From: Trichaptum fuscoviolaceum
Lineage: Eukaryota; Basidiomycota; Agaricomycetes; Hymenochaetales; Trichaptaceae
Reading direction: 5' to 3'
Length of the DNA stretch: 64,000 bases
Assembly: GCA_910574455.1 (NCBI GenBank)
Contig: CAJSYZ010000006.1
Span: 434,001-498,000 of the forward strand
A program made the position numbers and the translations under genes. A model generated the notes under the pieces. That model was not told the origin of the DNA. It saw only the letters and a list, made by a program, of their open reading frames with translations, and did no database searches. Positions 1-12,659 of this stretch are shown here, piece by piece (position 1 is the first letter of the stretch; each line of letters begins with the position of its first letter).

Positions 1-480
1 GTTCAAGGAGAACAAGTGGCGATGTTAGTAGTGAGATGATGGTTGCAAAGTGAGTCAGTCACAAAGAAAAGTTCGCCGGGTAAAGCGATATTGGGGTTTA
101 TTGACGCTCAATCAGCGCCCAGAATAAATCTTTCTTGATCGCGATCTCTAGGATTGTAACTGTCTGTTAACTCCGATGTTCCAATGTAATGTCCGGTCAG
201 CTGAGAGTTCATTGCTGTACCTTGTTCAAGAGGAACTCGTGTGGCTGTTGGAGTTCAAGTTCAGGATACGTTGATTACAAGGCTTGAAGCTCACTTCAAG
301 TCAGTTTAAGTGCCGCTTACTAAACCTAGTCCGCGATGATATTATTGAGTTGACTTTCTCGAGGCTCGACAGCGCCCATGTAGTCCGATTGTTAGTCGTT
401 GGATACGCGTTGTGATGCTTGAGGCAGCATTACAAGTGCGTCTCTGCGGAATTTTGTCATCGCTTTTAATTGTAAGAGCA
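1..480. other. No gene recognised at left edge
   Basis: I see no coding exon that I can support in this stretch. It lies downstream of the first F-box gene. No tRNA-like fold or repeat was noticed. Confidence 0.4.
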
Positions 481-713
481 GCTAATATCTACAACTGAAA
501 ATACGAGCTACGTAGATCTTCTCGGTCTGACTATGACCAGGAGGTGACATTAGGAAACAGCTACAGACACATGAGAACCTGAAGTTCTCAAAGTAGTGTG
601 CTGAGAACCGCATCAGAGCCAAAGAGTAAGACATTATAGCACAAGCAAATTCAAAGACGGTCCGCTCTCACCGTCTGGTTTGGAACAACGGAGAAACGAC
701 GCAGGTGCTCAAA

Positions 714-3291
714 TCAGCTTGCAGAACCCTTTATAGCTTTGATAACCTCCTCCGTGGCCAACAATCGGTGTCTTGTCATAGCAATAGAATCATTAATGGG
801 TATGCAGGAGATGTTGCTAATGAACTCACTTCTTTTCGGAGTGCACACGCATGCATATTTCACAAAACCTTTTATATTCTCGAATTTCTGAGCAGATCTC
901 GCAGAGTCTATCAAGCGGCCGATTGTTGGTCACGCATGCGCAATCTTTAATGAATTTCTTCATATCTGTTCCATCACCAATGTTGCTGATATTGATAGCA
1001 CATACGCCCAGAGACTCGTCCTCCAGGCAATGGTCATTAGCAAAAAAAGTCTCTAGTTTCAGCTTCCTGCAGTAGACAAGGTCAATAAACATAAGCAGCG
1101 ACGGCGGAATTGAAAGGCGAACCCGGCGTAGTTAGCTTTTACTTTCTCAAAATTTGCCTTCTCGTCCAGAAAGTGACGAATCTAGGGACAAGGCTTAATT
1201 AGCATATCGACGACTTGAGAACAGGAACAACGTACTAAGCCTCCCCAGTCCAGCTTCTTACGGAAGATGGGGTCACAACGAGCACAGACAAAACAATCTT
1301 TGAGTAGATCTAGGTCGCTTGTGGTTAAGTGTAAAACATCCAGGTCTTTCGCCAATTGTTTTGCAATTAGAATTGCCCGTGCGTCTGGAGTACACTTTGC
1401 AACCAGGTGTCCTGACCCCCAAGGTTGATGATCCGATAACAGGACACTGAAAGTCGTCTGTGGTCTGTATGGCATGTTCGTGTACTTGAATAGCGCGCAA
1501 CAGTGTTCGAGAACGTTTGAATCCGCTTTAGAAAAGCTCCTTGAAGTTTTATCCTGGTCGCAATCGCTTACCCTTTCATCTGAGGAGATTAAACCACACT
1601 CAGCGAAGGCTAACAACATGGCAGCTCCGCAAAGGTCAGCTTCTTCCTGGAACCTTTTTGTCCCAAAATCGAGAGCGCAGGTTTTGACGATTTGCATATC
1701 ACCTTCGCTAACTGTTTCGTGTAGCCCATCTGCATTTATGATATTCGACACGTCAGGTAGCTCGAGTAGTTCGTCGTGTAAGAGGAGCAGCTTGGCTTCG
1801 TTGGACATCGCCAGTGACCGGGCAAATCCACGGATTGCCTGTTTGCGGCTGGAAATACACGAACTTCGGGCAATGCGGAAGATCTTGTCTCTTCTAAGAC
1901 GGATAGTTTCCTCTAATTGAGGCCGCAATATAGCCCATGCTATACGAAACATGAAAGGTGAATAGGTGTAGGTAATTCTTGTTTAGTTGAACCTCACCTC
2001 TCTCCGATAGTTCTCGAGGTTGATCAATCAAAGTATTCCAAGACCAGCCATCATCATCTTTATAAGGTGAGTAGTCCTCTTTGGAGTAGCCTAGATCATC
2101 CAACCGACTATAGATCCTGCTCAACGGTCAGAAACATCGACCGAAGACTGGGTAAGAAAACTCACGATGCTCGCCGTCTTTGTTTCAAGTCTTGGATATC
2201 TCTCCTTCTGTCCCTCTTCCTGTTTTTTAGCCAGGAGTCCACCTCCCCTGCGTGCTTGATGGCATTCAACAGGCGGACCATTGCCAGAAAACCTCAGACT
2301 CACTACACTCAATTGGTATATACGCTTCGACCTCTCGATTAGCCAAGATCTCTCCTTGCCCATTGCCTCGTATTCGTGGCAGGCAAGACTGATGAGAGGT
2401 TGATAATAGCGCTGGTTCCGATAGGTTATTGTGAAATAAGCGCCAGAACGACTCTCGAACCAGTCCTCTCTGTTTATACTGCATACTGCAACCATAGTTA
2501 GAACAAGGAATAGCGAGTAGAACTCCGACCGCTTACATCTTTCCCCCGGAATAAGCGCTGCTAAATCTATGAGCTCCATATTCTCTGGCAGCGCACCTCC
2601 CCAACTCATCCTTTGGGAAGGATTAGTCTGAAACCAAATGAGGTACATGAACATCCTTACTCGGTCACCTCGCATTTTTTACAAAGTCTCGCTCTTGTCC
2701 AAATGTTGACATCCTTCGCGCGAGGAGCAAGACAGCTCTACAAGATTGAAAGACTTAGCTAACGCTCAGCTCATCATTACATAGCTCACCATGCAGAATT
2801 TATCGAATAAAAGGCTGAAGTATTGAGGATGAGAGAGGTCCGGTGGGCAGGATGGGGCATCGATACTTTGCTCAGTCGCAACCCAGATTGATTTCGAGGA
2901 CTTAGACAGCAGCAAGTTCCTCAAGGACTTAGAAGCTCTCACTATGCTCAAGAGGTCTTCTGGCGCCAAGTAACAAGCAATCTAAAGTATTTGTTAGATC
3001 GCGAGGCCACCGACCTCTATATAACTCACTTCACAGAACACCTCAACGGGCATGGACATTATAGAAGCCAGCCTTCCTACAATGCGCCTTCTCTTTCGTG
3101 GTTCAAGGACTCCTTGTGTGATCTCGTCACCCTGCTCTGAAGATCGTTTGGTTCTCAAACGCTTTTTCGGTGGATCTTGAGGTGGTGGTGATGCACTTCG
3201 ACTTAAAGATAATGAGCATGTTGCATGTTGTTCAAGGATGCAGGAATAGTACACACTTCAAGTTGGACAGACGGGTCGATCTGCGTGTCAT
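714..3291 (-). CDS. F-box domain protein, tandem copy 1
   Basis: Multi-exon gene. The start at 3291 gives an Arg/Thr-rich N terminus (MTRRSTRLSNLK). After a first intron comes a Pro/Lys/Arg-rich segment, then the F-box core with SIMSMPVEVFCEI. An intron splits the F-box, which resumes with ACYLAPEDLLSIVRASKSL. The stretch WVATEQS..PSCPPDLSHPQYFSLLFD follows, then a pair of cysteines (CKKCE). This layout is typical of the large basidiomycete F-box family, which acts as substrate adaptors of SCF ubiquitin ligases. The long C-terminal part has Cys pairs (CARCDPIF, CEICSE, CEICMRVH) that could bind zinc. A final GTGAGT intron joins to an exon ending at 714. Splice sites are conserved in the second copy, which supports the model. 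Exact exon ends need transcripts; the substrate is unknown. Confidence 0.75.
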
Positions 3292-3459
3292 GTCGAATAC
3301 TGAAATACTGTTCTTGTGTTGTCACTTGCGGCAGGAGACCTCTACGATTCAGGGACAAGAAATGTATGGCAGTCTAAGATACTCAGCGCTCTAAGTCAAG
3401 GGGGAGTAGTTGGTCGATGGAGGATAAGGTATGGGAGTGTCCGAAGTGAAGAATGGAAG

Positions 3460-3467
3460 TATATATA
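3460..3467 (-). promoter_or_regulatory. TATA-like box, F-box copy 1
   Basis: A TATATATA run lies about 170 bp upstream of the chosen start at 3291 and is conserved at the matching place in the second copy (8543-8553). It could equally be a simple AT run. Confidence 0.3.
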
Positions 3468-3559
3468 CCCGAGTTTGTGGTTTCAAGTTGTGGCTCTGCC
3501 AGTGCGCGGACCCGACGCGACCGTGACTCATTTAGTCACGGTACCGTGATGTGACGTTG

Positions 3560-4390
3560 CTCAAGATTGTTACTGTGATATTATGTAAACAGCCACTGGC
3601 ACCGTGGCATCAGGCTGGCTAGCGCCGATTTTCCTTGCCGTGGCTCCGAGTGTGTACTTGACTTGAAGCCAGATCATTCGGTGTGTCCGAGTCCGCTCTC
3701 GATTACTCCGGAAAATGGCGATATCATGCATATTGGAAGGCTTTAACATTGAAGAGCAGGCGCACGTTTTTTGCTTGCGATTGCCGAGCTAGTCAGCAGG
3801 TGAGTTATCGCCGTATTATTCTCCACTTATTTTCTCTAACTGAAACCGAACAGACATGTCATAATCCGCGCACTCCGTCCTGGGTTGTATGGGAAAGCTT
3901 TCCTTCACACTGGTGGTCTTTGTGCAAACAAAGTATAGCTCGTATCATGGGATCGAAAGGCACATCTACTCAGGCGCAGCAATAATCAATCTTGCAACTT
4001 GGACTCATTCCGTCTGATGGTAAATGTTTCTTAAGTCGATTGCTAGGATACCACAACTCTAAGACATCAACACAGGACGTCCCGAGATGTATGTGCTCTG
4101 AAGGTCTTTCTTCACAAACTTTCGGCTCACGTCAAAGTATCAGTGTCCCCTTCCCTGGACTATGTAGAATGTGCCGCAGTGCAAGCGTGACTTCCAACTG
4201 GAGCTTTCCCGTGTGCGTGCGCAACCGGCCAACTGCGAAACTAAGACTCGCCGCAATCATATCTTCGTGGTCAATTATGCGAAGATCATGTGGAAAAGAT
4301 AATACAGGAAGCAAAGGTCATGCCTCAGCAGGCGACAGGCGGGGCAGTGACCTGGTTTTGTCGAAGACATAGAGGAAGGCGGGATTTGTG
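3560..4390. other. Intergenic, nothing firm
   Basis: Only short open frames without recognisable domains are present. There is no consistent exon-intron structure that I can support. Confidence 0.35.
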
Positions 4391-5160
4391 ATCCCGGGAA
4401 CTAAAGCAAACAATGGGCACACAGCGGGTACCTTCTACGCAATCCATGGCTCTCGGTCATTCTACGGGTGCCACGGACCATCATGGAATTCTGACGCATG
4501 TCAACCATACTCCAAATTTTCATCAGCCGAATATTCATAGCGCACAACCTCCGATGGAAAATCGGCTACACCCTCCGGGTTCTAACAACATGCGCGTCGA
4601 CATATACTGCATCAGCCTCAGCATCTGGGCTAGCTCTCTCAACAACCTGGTATGCCTGGTACGTACGGGAGGCCTGGGTATGCCTCGAGCTCAGCATGGG
4701 CCAGGTTAAAGCTAACATGGACATCCAAACAGCGTCCCCCACAACCATCTCGAGTGATAGCGCAGCCGCAAACACCCGCTCTGCCAACGCTGTTTGGCCA
4801 CAGTCGCCTGAAGGTGATGGCAACATGAAAGTGACAATGGTGAAGTCAACCACTGGTAGACCACAGACACGGCATCGTGATGGACTTTTGTGGCTCCCAA
4901 GCAAAGTCTTGCGATGCCCGGTCTAGGAAAACACGGTTAGCCTGGCCAACAACTATCAGGTCGTCAATACAGAATCCAGGCGGACCTACCTATCTGCCCT
5001 ATGGCGCTCCCGGTTTTACTGGTGGCCGTTTTGCACCGAGGTCTCAGCAGAGTCCAATTGATGGTATAGGGAACTCTCCCCGTGGTCCTGAACATGGACT
5101 AGGCCCGGGATGCAAGCTCCTCAGTTATCACAAGGGTCAGGTGGGCGTATGGCTGTGAAT
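4390..5160 (+). pseudogene. Decayed Pro/Gly/Gln-rich coding relic
   Basis: Translations in shifting frames give low-complexity protein-like strings such as YGAPGFTGGRFAPRSQQSP, then GNSPRGPEHGLGP near 5000-5110, and a His/Asn/Pro-rich stretch near 4440-4580. The frame changes several times within 700 bp. This fits the remains of a disordered C-terminal region of a larger protein. I cannot name the parent. No intact start or domain is visible. Confidence 0.35.
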
Positions 5161-5337
5161 GTAATTACCTACAGGCATTATTATGTTTATTTGATTCTGA
5201 ACCACTGTGTGTCCGACCCTGAACCACTGAACGACATACTTCAGCCAACTATTCATTCCTTACTATACAAGGTAACATAGGAGATGAGAGCCACTTGATG
5301 AATTCACTGGCATGCTCAGGTTATGCATATAAAAAAA

Positions 5338-5392
5338 GCCCGAGGTGGTCTCGGGATTTGCCTGCGCAATTGCAGGCCCTTCGGGGCGTTAT
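5338..5392 (+). ncRNA. Conserved stem-loop element, copy A (candidate structured RNA)
   Basis: The segment folds as CCCGAG/CTCGGG followed by GCCTGC/GCAGGC, inside a GCCC/GGGC closing stem. A related sequence occurs at 35672-35728 (minus) and 58424-58479 (plus). The second stem there is GCCAGC/GCTGGC, so one base pair has changed on both sides. Flanks are unrelated. It could be a structured RNA, a tiny palindromic mobile element or chance; a function cannot be given. Confidence 0.35.
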
Positions 5393-5788
5393 GTGGTACA
5401 CTGACTATATACTATGCTGGCAAGTAGTAGTTTTACGCCGCTCAAACTCACTCTCTTGAGACTTGAAGTTTCGATTATGGCCATCACAATCGGTGTATCG
5501 AAATTGTAAAAGCAGCTGTAATTGAGATACAAAATACAACACTAGAAAAAATAACGTGAAGTAAGAATGTTACAACATCATTCCAGCTACGTAGATCTTC
5601 TCGGGCTGACTGATAACCAGGAGGCAACATCGGAAATAGTAACAGACACTTGGAATACTTCAAAGCAGTGTACAAAGTACAGCATCAGAACGAAAGAATA
5701 AGATATTATACTAGCTATTTTAAGGATTGTTCACTCCCGACGTCGCGTTTGAACCGACGGGACGCGCAAACGACGCAGGCGCACCAGA

Positions 5789-8351
5789 TCAGCTTACAGG
5801 ATCCCTTATAGCTTTAATAACCTCCTCCATGGCCAACGATCGGTGTCTTGTCAAAGCAATAGAATCATCAATGGGTATGCAGAAGATGCTACAAATAAAC
5901 TCACTTCTTCTCACAGTGCACACGCATGCACGTTTCACAGAACCGTTCATAAAATTGAACTTCTGCGCAAATTTCACAACGACTACGTGACGACTGATGA
6001 TTGCCCACGCATGCGCATTTTGTGATGAATTTATCCATATCTGGTCCATCGGCAATGCCGCTAATATTGATAGCGCGTACGCCTAAAGACTCGTCCTCCA
6101 GACAGTGGTCGTTAGCGAAAAATGTTTCCAGCTTCAGCTTCCTGTAAAGGGGAAGGTCAGTCAGTAAAGAAACGACGCCGGAATTGGAAGGCGGACCCGT
6201 TGTAGTTGGTTTTCACTCTCTCAAATGTGTTCTTCTCGTCCAAAAAGTGATGAATCTATGGAAAAGGATTAGCTAGTATCGTGATGACATGAGAACAAGT
6301 ACAACGTACTAAGCCTACCCAGTCGAGTCTCTTACGGAAAATTGGATCGCAGCGTGCGCAAACAAAACCGTCCTTGAACAAATTTAGCTCGCTTGTGGTT
6401 GAGTGTATGACATCCATGTCTTCCGCCAATTTCTTTGTGATTAGAATAGTTTGTGTATCTGGAGTACATTGTTCAAGCAAATGACCTGACCCCCAATGTT
6501 GAAGATCCGATATCAGGGAACTGAAAGTCGTCTGAGGTCTGTACGTCCTATTCGCATACTTGAATATCGCGCAACAGTGTTCGAGGATGTTAGAAACCGA
6601 TATGGAAGCGCTCCTTGAAGACTCATCCTGGTCACAATTGCTTGTCATTTCATCGGAAGGAAGTAGACCACACTCAGCAAAGGCTACCATCATGGCAGCT
6701 CCGCAAAGGTCAGCTTCTTCTTGGAACCTTCTAGTCCCAAGATCCAGAGCGCTAGTTTTGATGATTTGCATGTCCTTTTCGTTGATTGAATTATGAAGCC
6801 CATCCGCATTGATGATGTTTGATACGTCGGGAAGCCTAAGTAGTTCGGCGTATAAGAGGAAGAGTTTGACTTCATTAGACTTCACCATGGACTTGGCAAA
6901 GTCTTGGACTTCCACTCTGCGGCTGGACAAGCATTGACTTCGGGCAATACGGAACATCTTGTCTTTTCTTAGACGGATGGTTTCTTCTAATTGAGGTCGC
7001 AATGTAGCCCATGCTAAATAAAGTGTGGATAAATGAATGGGTGTAAGTACTTCGTCGAATCTCACCTCTCTCAGTCAGTTCTCGAGGTTGGTCAATCAAA
7101 GCATTCCAAATCCAGCCATCATCATCCTTATATGTTGAATAGTTTTCTTTGGAGTAACCTAAGCCGTCCAACCGGGAATATATCCTACTCATGTTAGAGA
7201 CGTCCACCAGAGACTGGCTAACAAAACTCACGACTCTCGCCGTCTTTGCCTCAAGTCATGGATTTCTTTCCTTCTGTCGTTCTTCCGGCTTTTTAGCCAG
7301 CGGCCCACCTTCCTTGCGTGCTTGCGAATACTCAGCAGAAAAATCATTGCTAGAAAACCTCAGACTCACTATACTCAATTGGTATAAACGTTTCGACCTC
7401 TCGATCAGCCAAGTTCTGTCCTTACCCGTTGCCTCATATTCTTGACAGGCAAGAATGATGAGTGGTTTATAGTAGCGTGGTCTCCCAGAAAGTATTGTAG
7501 AATAGGCCTCTGAACGATTTTCGAACCAATCTTCTCTGTCTATACAGCCTACTGCAATCATAATCAGAAGGAGGAATAGCAAATAGGATTCCGTCCGCTT
7601 ACATCCTTCCCCTGGAATAAGCGCTGCCAGATCAATACATTCCATATTTTCTGGCAGCTCATATCCGCATTCCATCCTTTAAGACGTATTAGACTCGGAC
7701 TGTATGAGGTACATGAACAACCTTACTCGGTCTCGTCGCATTTTTTACAAAGTCTCGCTCTTGTCCAAATGTTAACCTCCTTCGCGCGAGGAGCAAGACA
7801 GCTCTACAAGATTGAAAGACTTAGCTAACGCTCAGCTCATCATTACATAGCTCACCATGCAGAATTTATCGAATAAAAGGCTGAAGTATTGAGGATGAGA
7901 GAGGTCCGGTGGGCAGGATGGGGCATCGATACTTTGCTCAGTCGCAACCCAGATTGATTTCGAGGACTTAAACATCAGCAGATTCCTTAAGGACTTCGAA
8001 GCTCTCGCTATGCTCAAGAGGTCTTCCGGTGACAAGTAACAAGCAATCTAAAGCATTTGTTAGATCGCGAAGCCAATGACCTCTATATAACTCACTTCAC
8101 AGAACACCTCAACGGGCATGGACATTATAGAAGCCAGCCTTCCTACAATGCGCCTTCTCTTTCGTGGTTCGAGGACTCCTTGTGCGGTCTCGGCACCCTG
8201 TTCTGGAGATCGTTTGGTTCTAGCGCGCTTTTTTGGAGGATCTTGAGGTGGTGGTGATGCACCTCGTCTGAAAAATGGTGAGCATGTTATTCGAATATGC
8301 AGGAAGAAGTACTCACTTCTGGTTGGTCAAACGGGTCGATCTGCGAGGCAT
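5789..8351 (-). CDS. F-box domain protein, tandem copy 2
   Basis: Paralogue of the gene at 714-3291 with the same exon order and splice sites. It starts at 8351 (MPRRSTRLTNQK). The F-box follows, again split by an intron after FCE and resuming as IACYLSPEDLLSIARASK. The conserved PSCPPDLSHPQYFSLLFD block comes next. The C-terminal portion has LRPQLEETIRLRKDKMFRI, the Cys pair CARCDPIFRKRLDW and a Cys-rich end. The exon-3 and intron segment at 7778-7970 is base-for-base identical to copy 1, while flanking exons differ clearly. No frameshift was found, so both copies appear able to make protein. Probable role: SCF substrate adaptor of unknown specificity. Confidence 0.75.
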
Positions 8352-8542
8352 GTCGGAATGCGAGCAATTGGTATGAATTGTGCTTGCGTTGTGACAGGTT
8401 GCCTCTACGATTCAGAGACACAGAGTGTATGGCAGTCTAGTAAGGTACTAAGTGTTGTAAATATGTACTTTCAGAGGAAAGGGGGAGTAGATGGTCGACG
8501 GAGGACAAGGTATGGGAGTGACAATGAAGAATGAATGTGAAG

Positions 8543-8553
8543 TATATATATAT
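8543..8553 (-). promoter_or_regulatory. TATA-like box, F-box copy 2
   Basis: TATATATATAT about 190 bp upstream of the start at 8351, at the position equivalent to the one in copy 1. Confidence 0.3.
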
Positions 8554-8900
8554 CCGAGTCTGTGGTTTGTGCGCGGACCCGACCGTGACTCATCTGTGAC
8601 CCATCTAACGTGATGTGACGGCATTCAGATTTGTCACGTAGCAGCCACGTGCTACTAGTATCATTGCGCGGGCGATCTTTGAAGGACTCATGTCTACTTC
8701 AGCTTGCGAGAACGGCAGTCAAGGCGCAAATTTCAAGCAAGTCGCCGACACTTTTCATGGGCTACAAAATCGCATCTTGGCTCAACAATTTGACTACTAC
8801 ATTTTATCTACATATACAAATCATCCAATTCGTTTCGTCAAGAAATCAGGAGCAATGTCATAAGCAAATAGAGCTACGCAATTAGCACAAGCTCATATTA

Positions 8901-10580
8901 TCAGGAAAAGCGGTGAAGCTGGTGAGAGCGCTGGAATCCCGGTTTCATTCGTTCTAATGTGATGTGCAAGGAACCTGATCCTTTCAGAGCCTGCAATATA
9001 GGAGCATGGAAGTAAGGGATCAGGTATCTGTGGTTTTAAATGGTCCACTCACGCTCCATCGTTTGGTCTCACTCTCTATCGTCCTTAAGCTCGGAACCTT
9101 GGTCATAAGGAGCTTCGCGTTCTCGAGCTTCAAGCTTGGAGCAATACTTTCAGTTGAGTGCTTTGCTCGATCATCGATGAGGACTTTCAAGGAACTCGAG
9201 TGCTCCAATGCTTCGACAAGCGAAGACTACAGAAGCATGTTAGCTGTTATTCACTAGATGTATTCGAAGGCAACTCTCTTACTAGTATCTTGAGATTTAT
9301 TGGTACTTGCAGGACCTCAAGATCATGACAGCGTTGGCAGATTTGACTCAGTGACTCGTATGTGATATTACAGTTTTTGAACCTTAGCTCGGTGAGCGTA
9401 CTTGCATGAGCGTCCAGAAGCTCTTCGATAAACACTGGATCAGGTCCTTTCCTTTCAGCAAGTTGAAGAGTTAAGCTGGAAAGAGGTGCATTCGAGCGTT
9501 TGGTGAGGGCGATAATTCCGCTCCACAGCGGAGTGAGGGACATGGCAGATATAACGTTGCGAGTGTCCAGAACGAGGTGTCTCAGATTCCGCAACTCTGC
9601 GTACGTGTCCGTATCTGTGGAAGGGTGTTCCTTTAAACTTTGCGTTAGCTCGAGAAGCATGATCACGACAAGTGGATTGCAGATTTACCCATGTTGTCAG
9701 ACTCAGACTTTCTAGCAATGTCGTGTGCCGAACAAGTCGCAGGACGTCATGATGGTCCAGCTTCATGCAGTTAGTGACATGTAGCGCACGCAGATTCGGA
9801 AGCTCCTTCAGAGACTGTTCGAGAATGTCCGCGTTCACCTCCGTTGTCAACTGTAGAGCACCATGAGTAATCATAGCAAATTTTATGTCCAGAGATTTCA
9901 CTCACATTGATAGACAAATGCTTCAGTGTCGGACTCAATTTCGCCATCCAACTAGGGAAGTAATTCATCAGACACCACGACCCATGCTCAACATGGAGGC
10001 TATGGATGGCAGGGGATAGCTGGGAGAAGGCCTGGACTTGCGCCTCCGTGAGCGATCCATTAAAGCTGACTGCTCGCAGCCTCTCTTTCGGGAGTAGCGT
10101 GCTGATGTAGGTCGGAAAGATGTTGATGCCGAGACGAAAGTCGCTGAGGTTATGGCATAAGTTCAACGCCTTGACGCTGTCATACAAAAACTGATGGTGC
10201 GGCCGTCCCTTGTATAAAGGGATTGCATTGATGTCTGTGAGTCAATCAGATATAGGTGGAAGCTGTCTTGCGAGGGAGATGTTACATACGACAGACTTGA
10301 ACGTAAACTGCGGCATATGACCTTTTGAGAAGCGCAGCAAAAGGCGAAACGGTCTACAGTGTCCGAGTAAGCAATTATGCTTAAAGCACACTCAATAACG
10401 ACGCACCTTCATATATCTCTTCGCATGGCTATCAGAAAATGTAATCTTCTCGTACAATCGTGGTATGACACCAGTGAGGAACGACCGGCTAACAAGAGAT
10501 ACTGAGGAAATATCGTGTTCGGAAATGTGTTCGAAGATTAACTGAAGGACATCCAGATGCAAGTTGTCCGCTGAAACCAT
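8901..10580 (-). CDS. F-box and leucine-rich-repeat-like protein
   Basis: The start at 10580 begins MVSADNLHLDVLQLIFEHI, an F-box (LH.DVLQLIFEHISEHDISSVSLVSRSF). It is followed by segments with LRR-like spacing: LPNLRALHVTNC, TTLLESLSLTTW, LRNLRHLVLDTRN, STLTELRFKNCNI and CHDLEVLQVP. Several short introns interrupt it. Two late ones are clear: a GTAAGA intron with a GCTAAC branch site ending at TCTGTAG, which joins to LVEALEHSSSLKVLIDD, and a GTGAGT intron leading to a last exon that stops at 8901. It is unrelated in detail to the tandem F-box pair next to it. The family acts as SCF substrate receptors; the LRR part would hold the substrate. Middle exon boundaries are approximate. Confidence 0.7.
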
Positions 10581-10739
10581 CTGTGCTTCGTCGCTGATGT
10601 GCTGTAGTAGAAAGTAGTGGCAGGAGAACGTTCGTAGGACGATGCGGCAACGTGCAAGTCGCGGTGGTCCGTGCGCAACTTGAACTTGACTCTCTCTCAC
10701 TGTCAACAAACAGCCTGAGTGACTAATACTTAGTACTTA

Positions 10740-12655
10740 CGACTATCGACGATGGTGACGGTGGTGGTATATTAGCCACAAGAGGCGCGTCTGATTTTAG
10801 CGGCGCTATGGTAAGTCATCGAACTTGTTTAAGTTTCCAACTTGAAGTCTTATGAATCATGAAATCAAGCGGCCACAGTATGTGCGAACCTATCCACAAC
10901 TTGAAGGAACGTTAAGGCCGAGTGCTTTGAAAGAGCGATAGAGAATAATCGTTCGTTTATAATTTAACTTCAGTCAATGCAAGTTATAAAATTTTGGATT
11001 CTGATACATCAAGGATGATGAATGTGGAATTTATCCCTGCCCAAGGTCGCTAATGAAATTCAGTTCTATCCGCTCTTGTCGACGAAGCATCGTAAGAGGG
11101 AATAAAGAGGGAATGAAGCGACCTAGTCATCAAGATACTCTACCAATCCATGAAGAAGGTTGTCATCTTCTCATACATTTGTATGAGAGAAGGTCAGCTC
11201 GTCCTCATTTCTTCTCTCTTGAGGCTTTTGCGAACTCATTACATACCCTATAGCTCCTTGACGAGAGCATTTCTCTTACACAGGGCCCGGACATACTCGA
11301 GTATCCTTACAAAAAATCCAGTGTCAAGACCACATGCATAGCGAAATCTAATCTCAACTATGAAGAGGATCAGGTGTGCGAGGATTTGGGAAGACTCAGT
11401 CAGTTTCCCGTCAAAGCTTGTGAACTTTACATCGTATGCTGCCTGTCACTGGCAATCAATTTCCTCGGCCTGAGGTCTTTCTTTGAAGCATAGGTATCTA
11501 CGCGTCGAGGCGTATGGCTAGCAACTTGGATCACAATCAGACATTATCGTCACTAAGTTCAACTTACAACTTATGACGTCTGTCTCTGCTTTCTATCTTG
11601 TGAACTCAAGCAGCTTCAGGCTAAGTAGCAGTGATGAAACGAGCGTATACGATCTACTCCCACAAACTCGGAAGGACACGTCAAATAACGTTTATGCTTG
11701 TGGCCTAGCGACTTGTGAGTGTACTTCATCATCAAAATCTTCGGCCTTCTCCATACCCATTTTTCGTCTAGTGTCCCGCCAACCACGCGTGCTTCAGATT
11801 CTGCCAAGGGCTAACCGAGTAGCTGAAGGAAGTATAGTTGGTTGCGCCCCGCCCAATTGCTACACCCCATGTGCAACTCTCCTCTACTGATGTTCCCGCG
11901 CTCGCCATAAACGATGTGCAGGCGTTGAAGGAATTACTGCGGACTGTCGGCTTGGCCTTTTGAATCCCCTCGGACGACTCTCATGCGGATACATGCGGAT
12001 ATTGAGCGGAAATGATACTTGTGTCTTTCGTGACATAGCATTCAACTCTGTCGCAGTCTACTCGCAAAGCTCTCCGATCTTTCGCCTGCTCGCCTGCCTA
12101 CTAGCTTCGTCATCCTATATGCCTGGCTCACATAAGACCGATGCTATGACGAATGCGAAACACTATGTCTTAACAAGCTTTAGTGTGTTTGCGACTCAGT
12201 GAAAACTTGAGCTAATCGAACTTCATCATTGGCAGAGTCTCTCCTTAGCAGCACCGCAATCTCCGCCTAATACCGCACTCACACTCGTGGAACAACGGTG
12301 ACACCTTGGTATTCTGTCGCAGGGTCTGCTATACCGATCAATCAGGTCAAGCCTCGGGCATGGCTACCTTATCCAACGTCGCAGGCGTGTGTCGCCGACG
12401 TATCGTTAGGGATCGATGCTTCATCTATTCTATCTGCGGTGACATCGGTTTTCTCCTCTTTCCTACTCGATGACTTCCTTTTCCTACAACCTCGGAGAGT
12501 AACCAACCTTGGCATGAAAGTGAATGCGTGTCTGGCGCTTCTTTAGCTTGATGTGCCCGCTTATTAGCCCCATCCTCTGACCTTACTCTTCTTGATCCCC
12601 CCCTCTCCACAACACTGCCCCCTCTCCTACCTGACCTCTGATATCTCCCTGGTAC
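10740..12655. other. Long intergenic stretch
   Basis: About 1.9 kb without a gene I can support. Open frames of 60-105 codons exist on both strands but none shows a domain, a signal peptide or coherent splicing. It lies between the divergent promoters of the F-box/LRR gene and the small membrane protein gene. Confidence 0.45.
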
Positions 12656-12659
12656 GAAG

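Larger units (their letters stand above)
480..3560. repeat. Tandem duplication unit, copy 1 (F-box gene plus promoter)
   Basis: This unit matches 5560-8610 in the same orientation. The match starts downstream of the gene near the shared string CTACGTAGATCTTCTCGG (about 507 and 5587) and runs through the whole F-box gene into its promoter, which shares a TATA-like run and a GGGGGAGTAG string. Most of it is visibly diverged (roughly 80% by eye). Two patches are identical between copies (see findings). The copies are separated by about 2 kb of unrelated sequence. Confidence 0.8.
5560..8610. repeat. Tandem duplication unit, copy 2
   Basis: Direct-orientation copy of 480-3560, including the F-box gene and its promoter. 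See copy 1. Confidence 0.8.

Noticed and set aside
5338..5392. Twister or hammerhead ribozyme
   Set aside because: The paired regions look structured, but I could not place the conserved core bases of either class.
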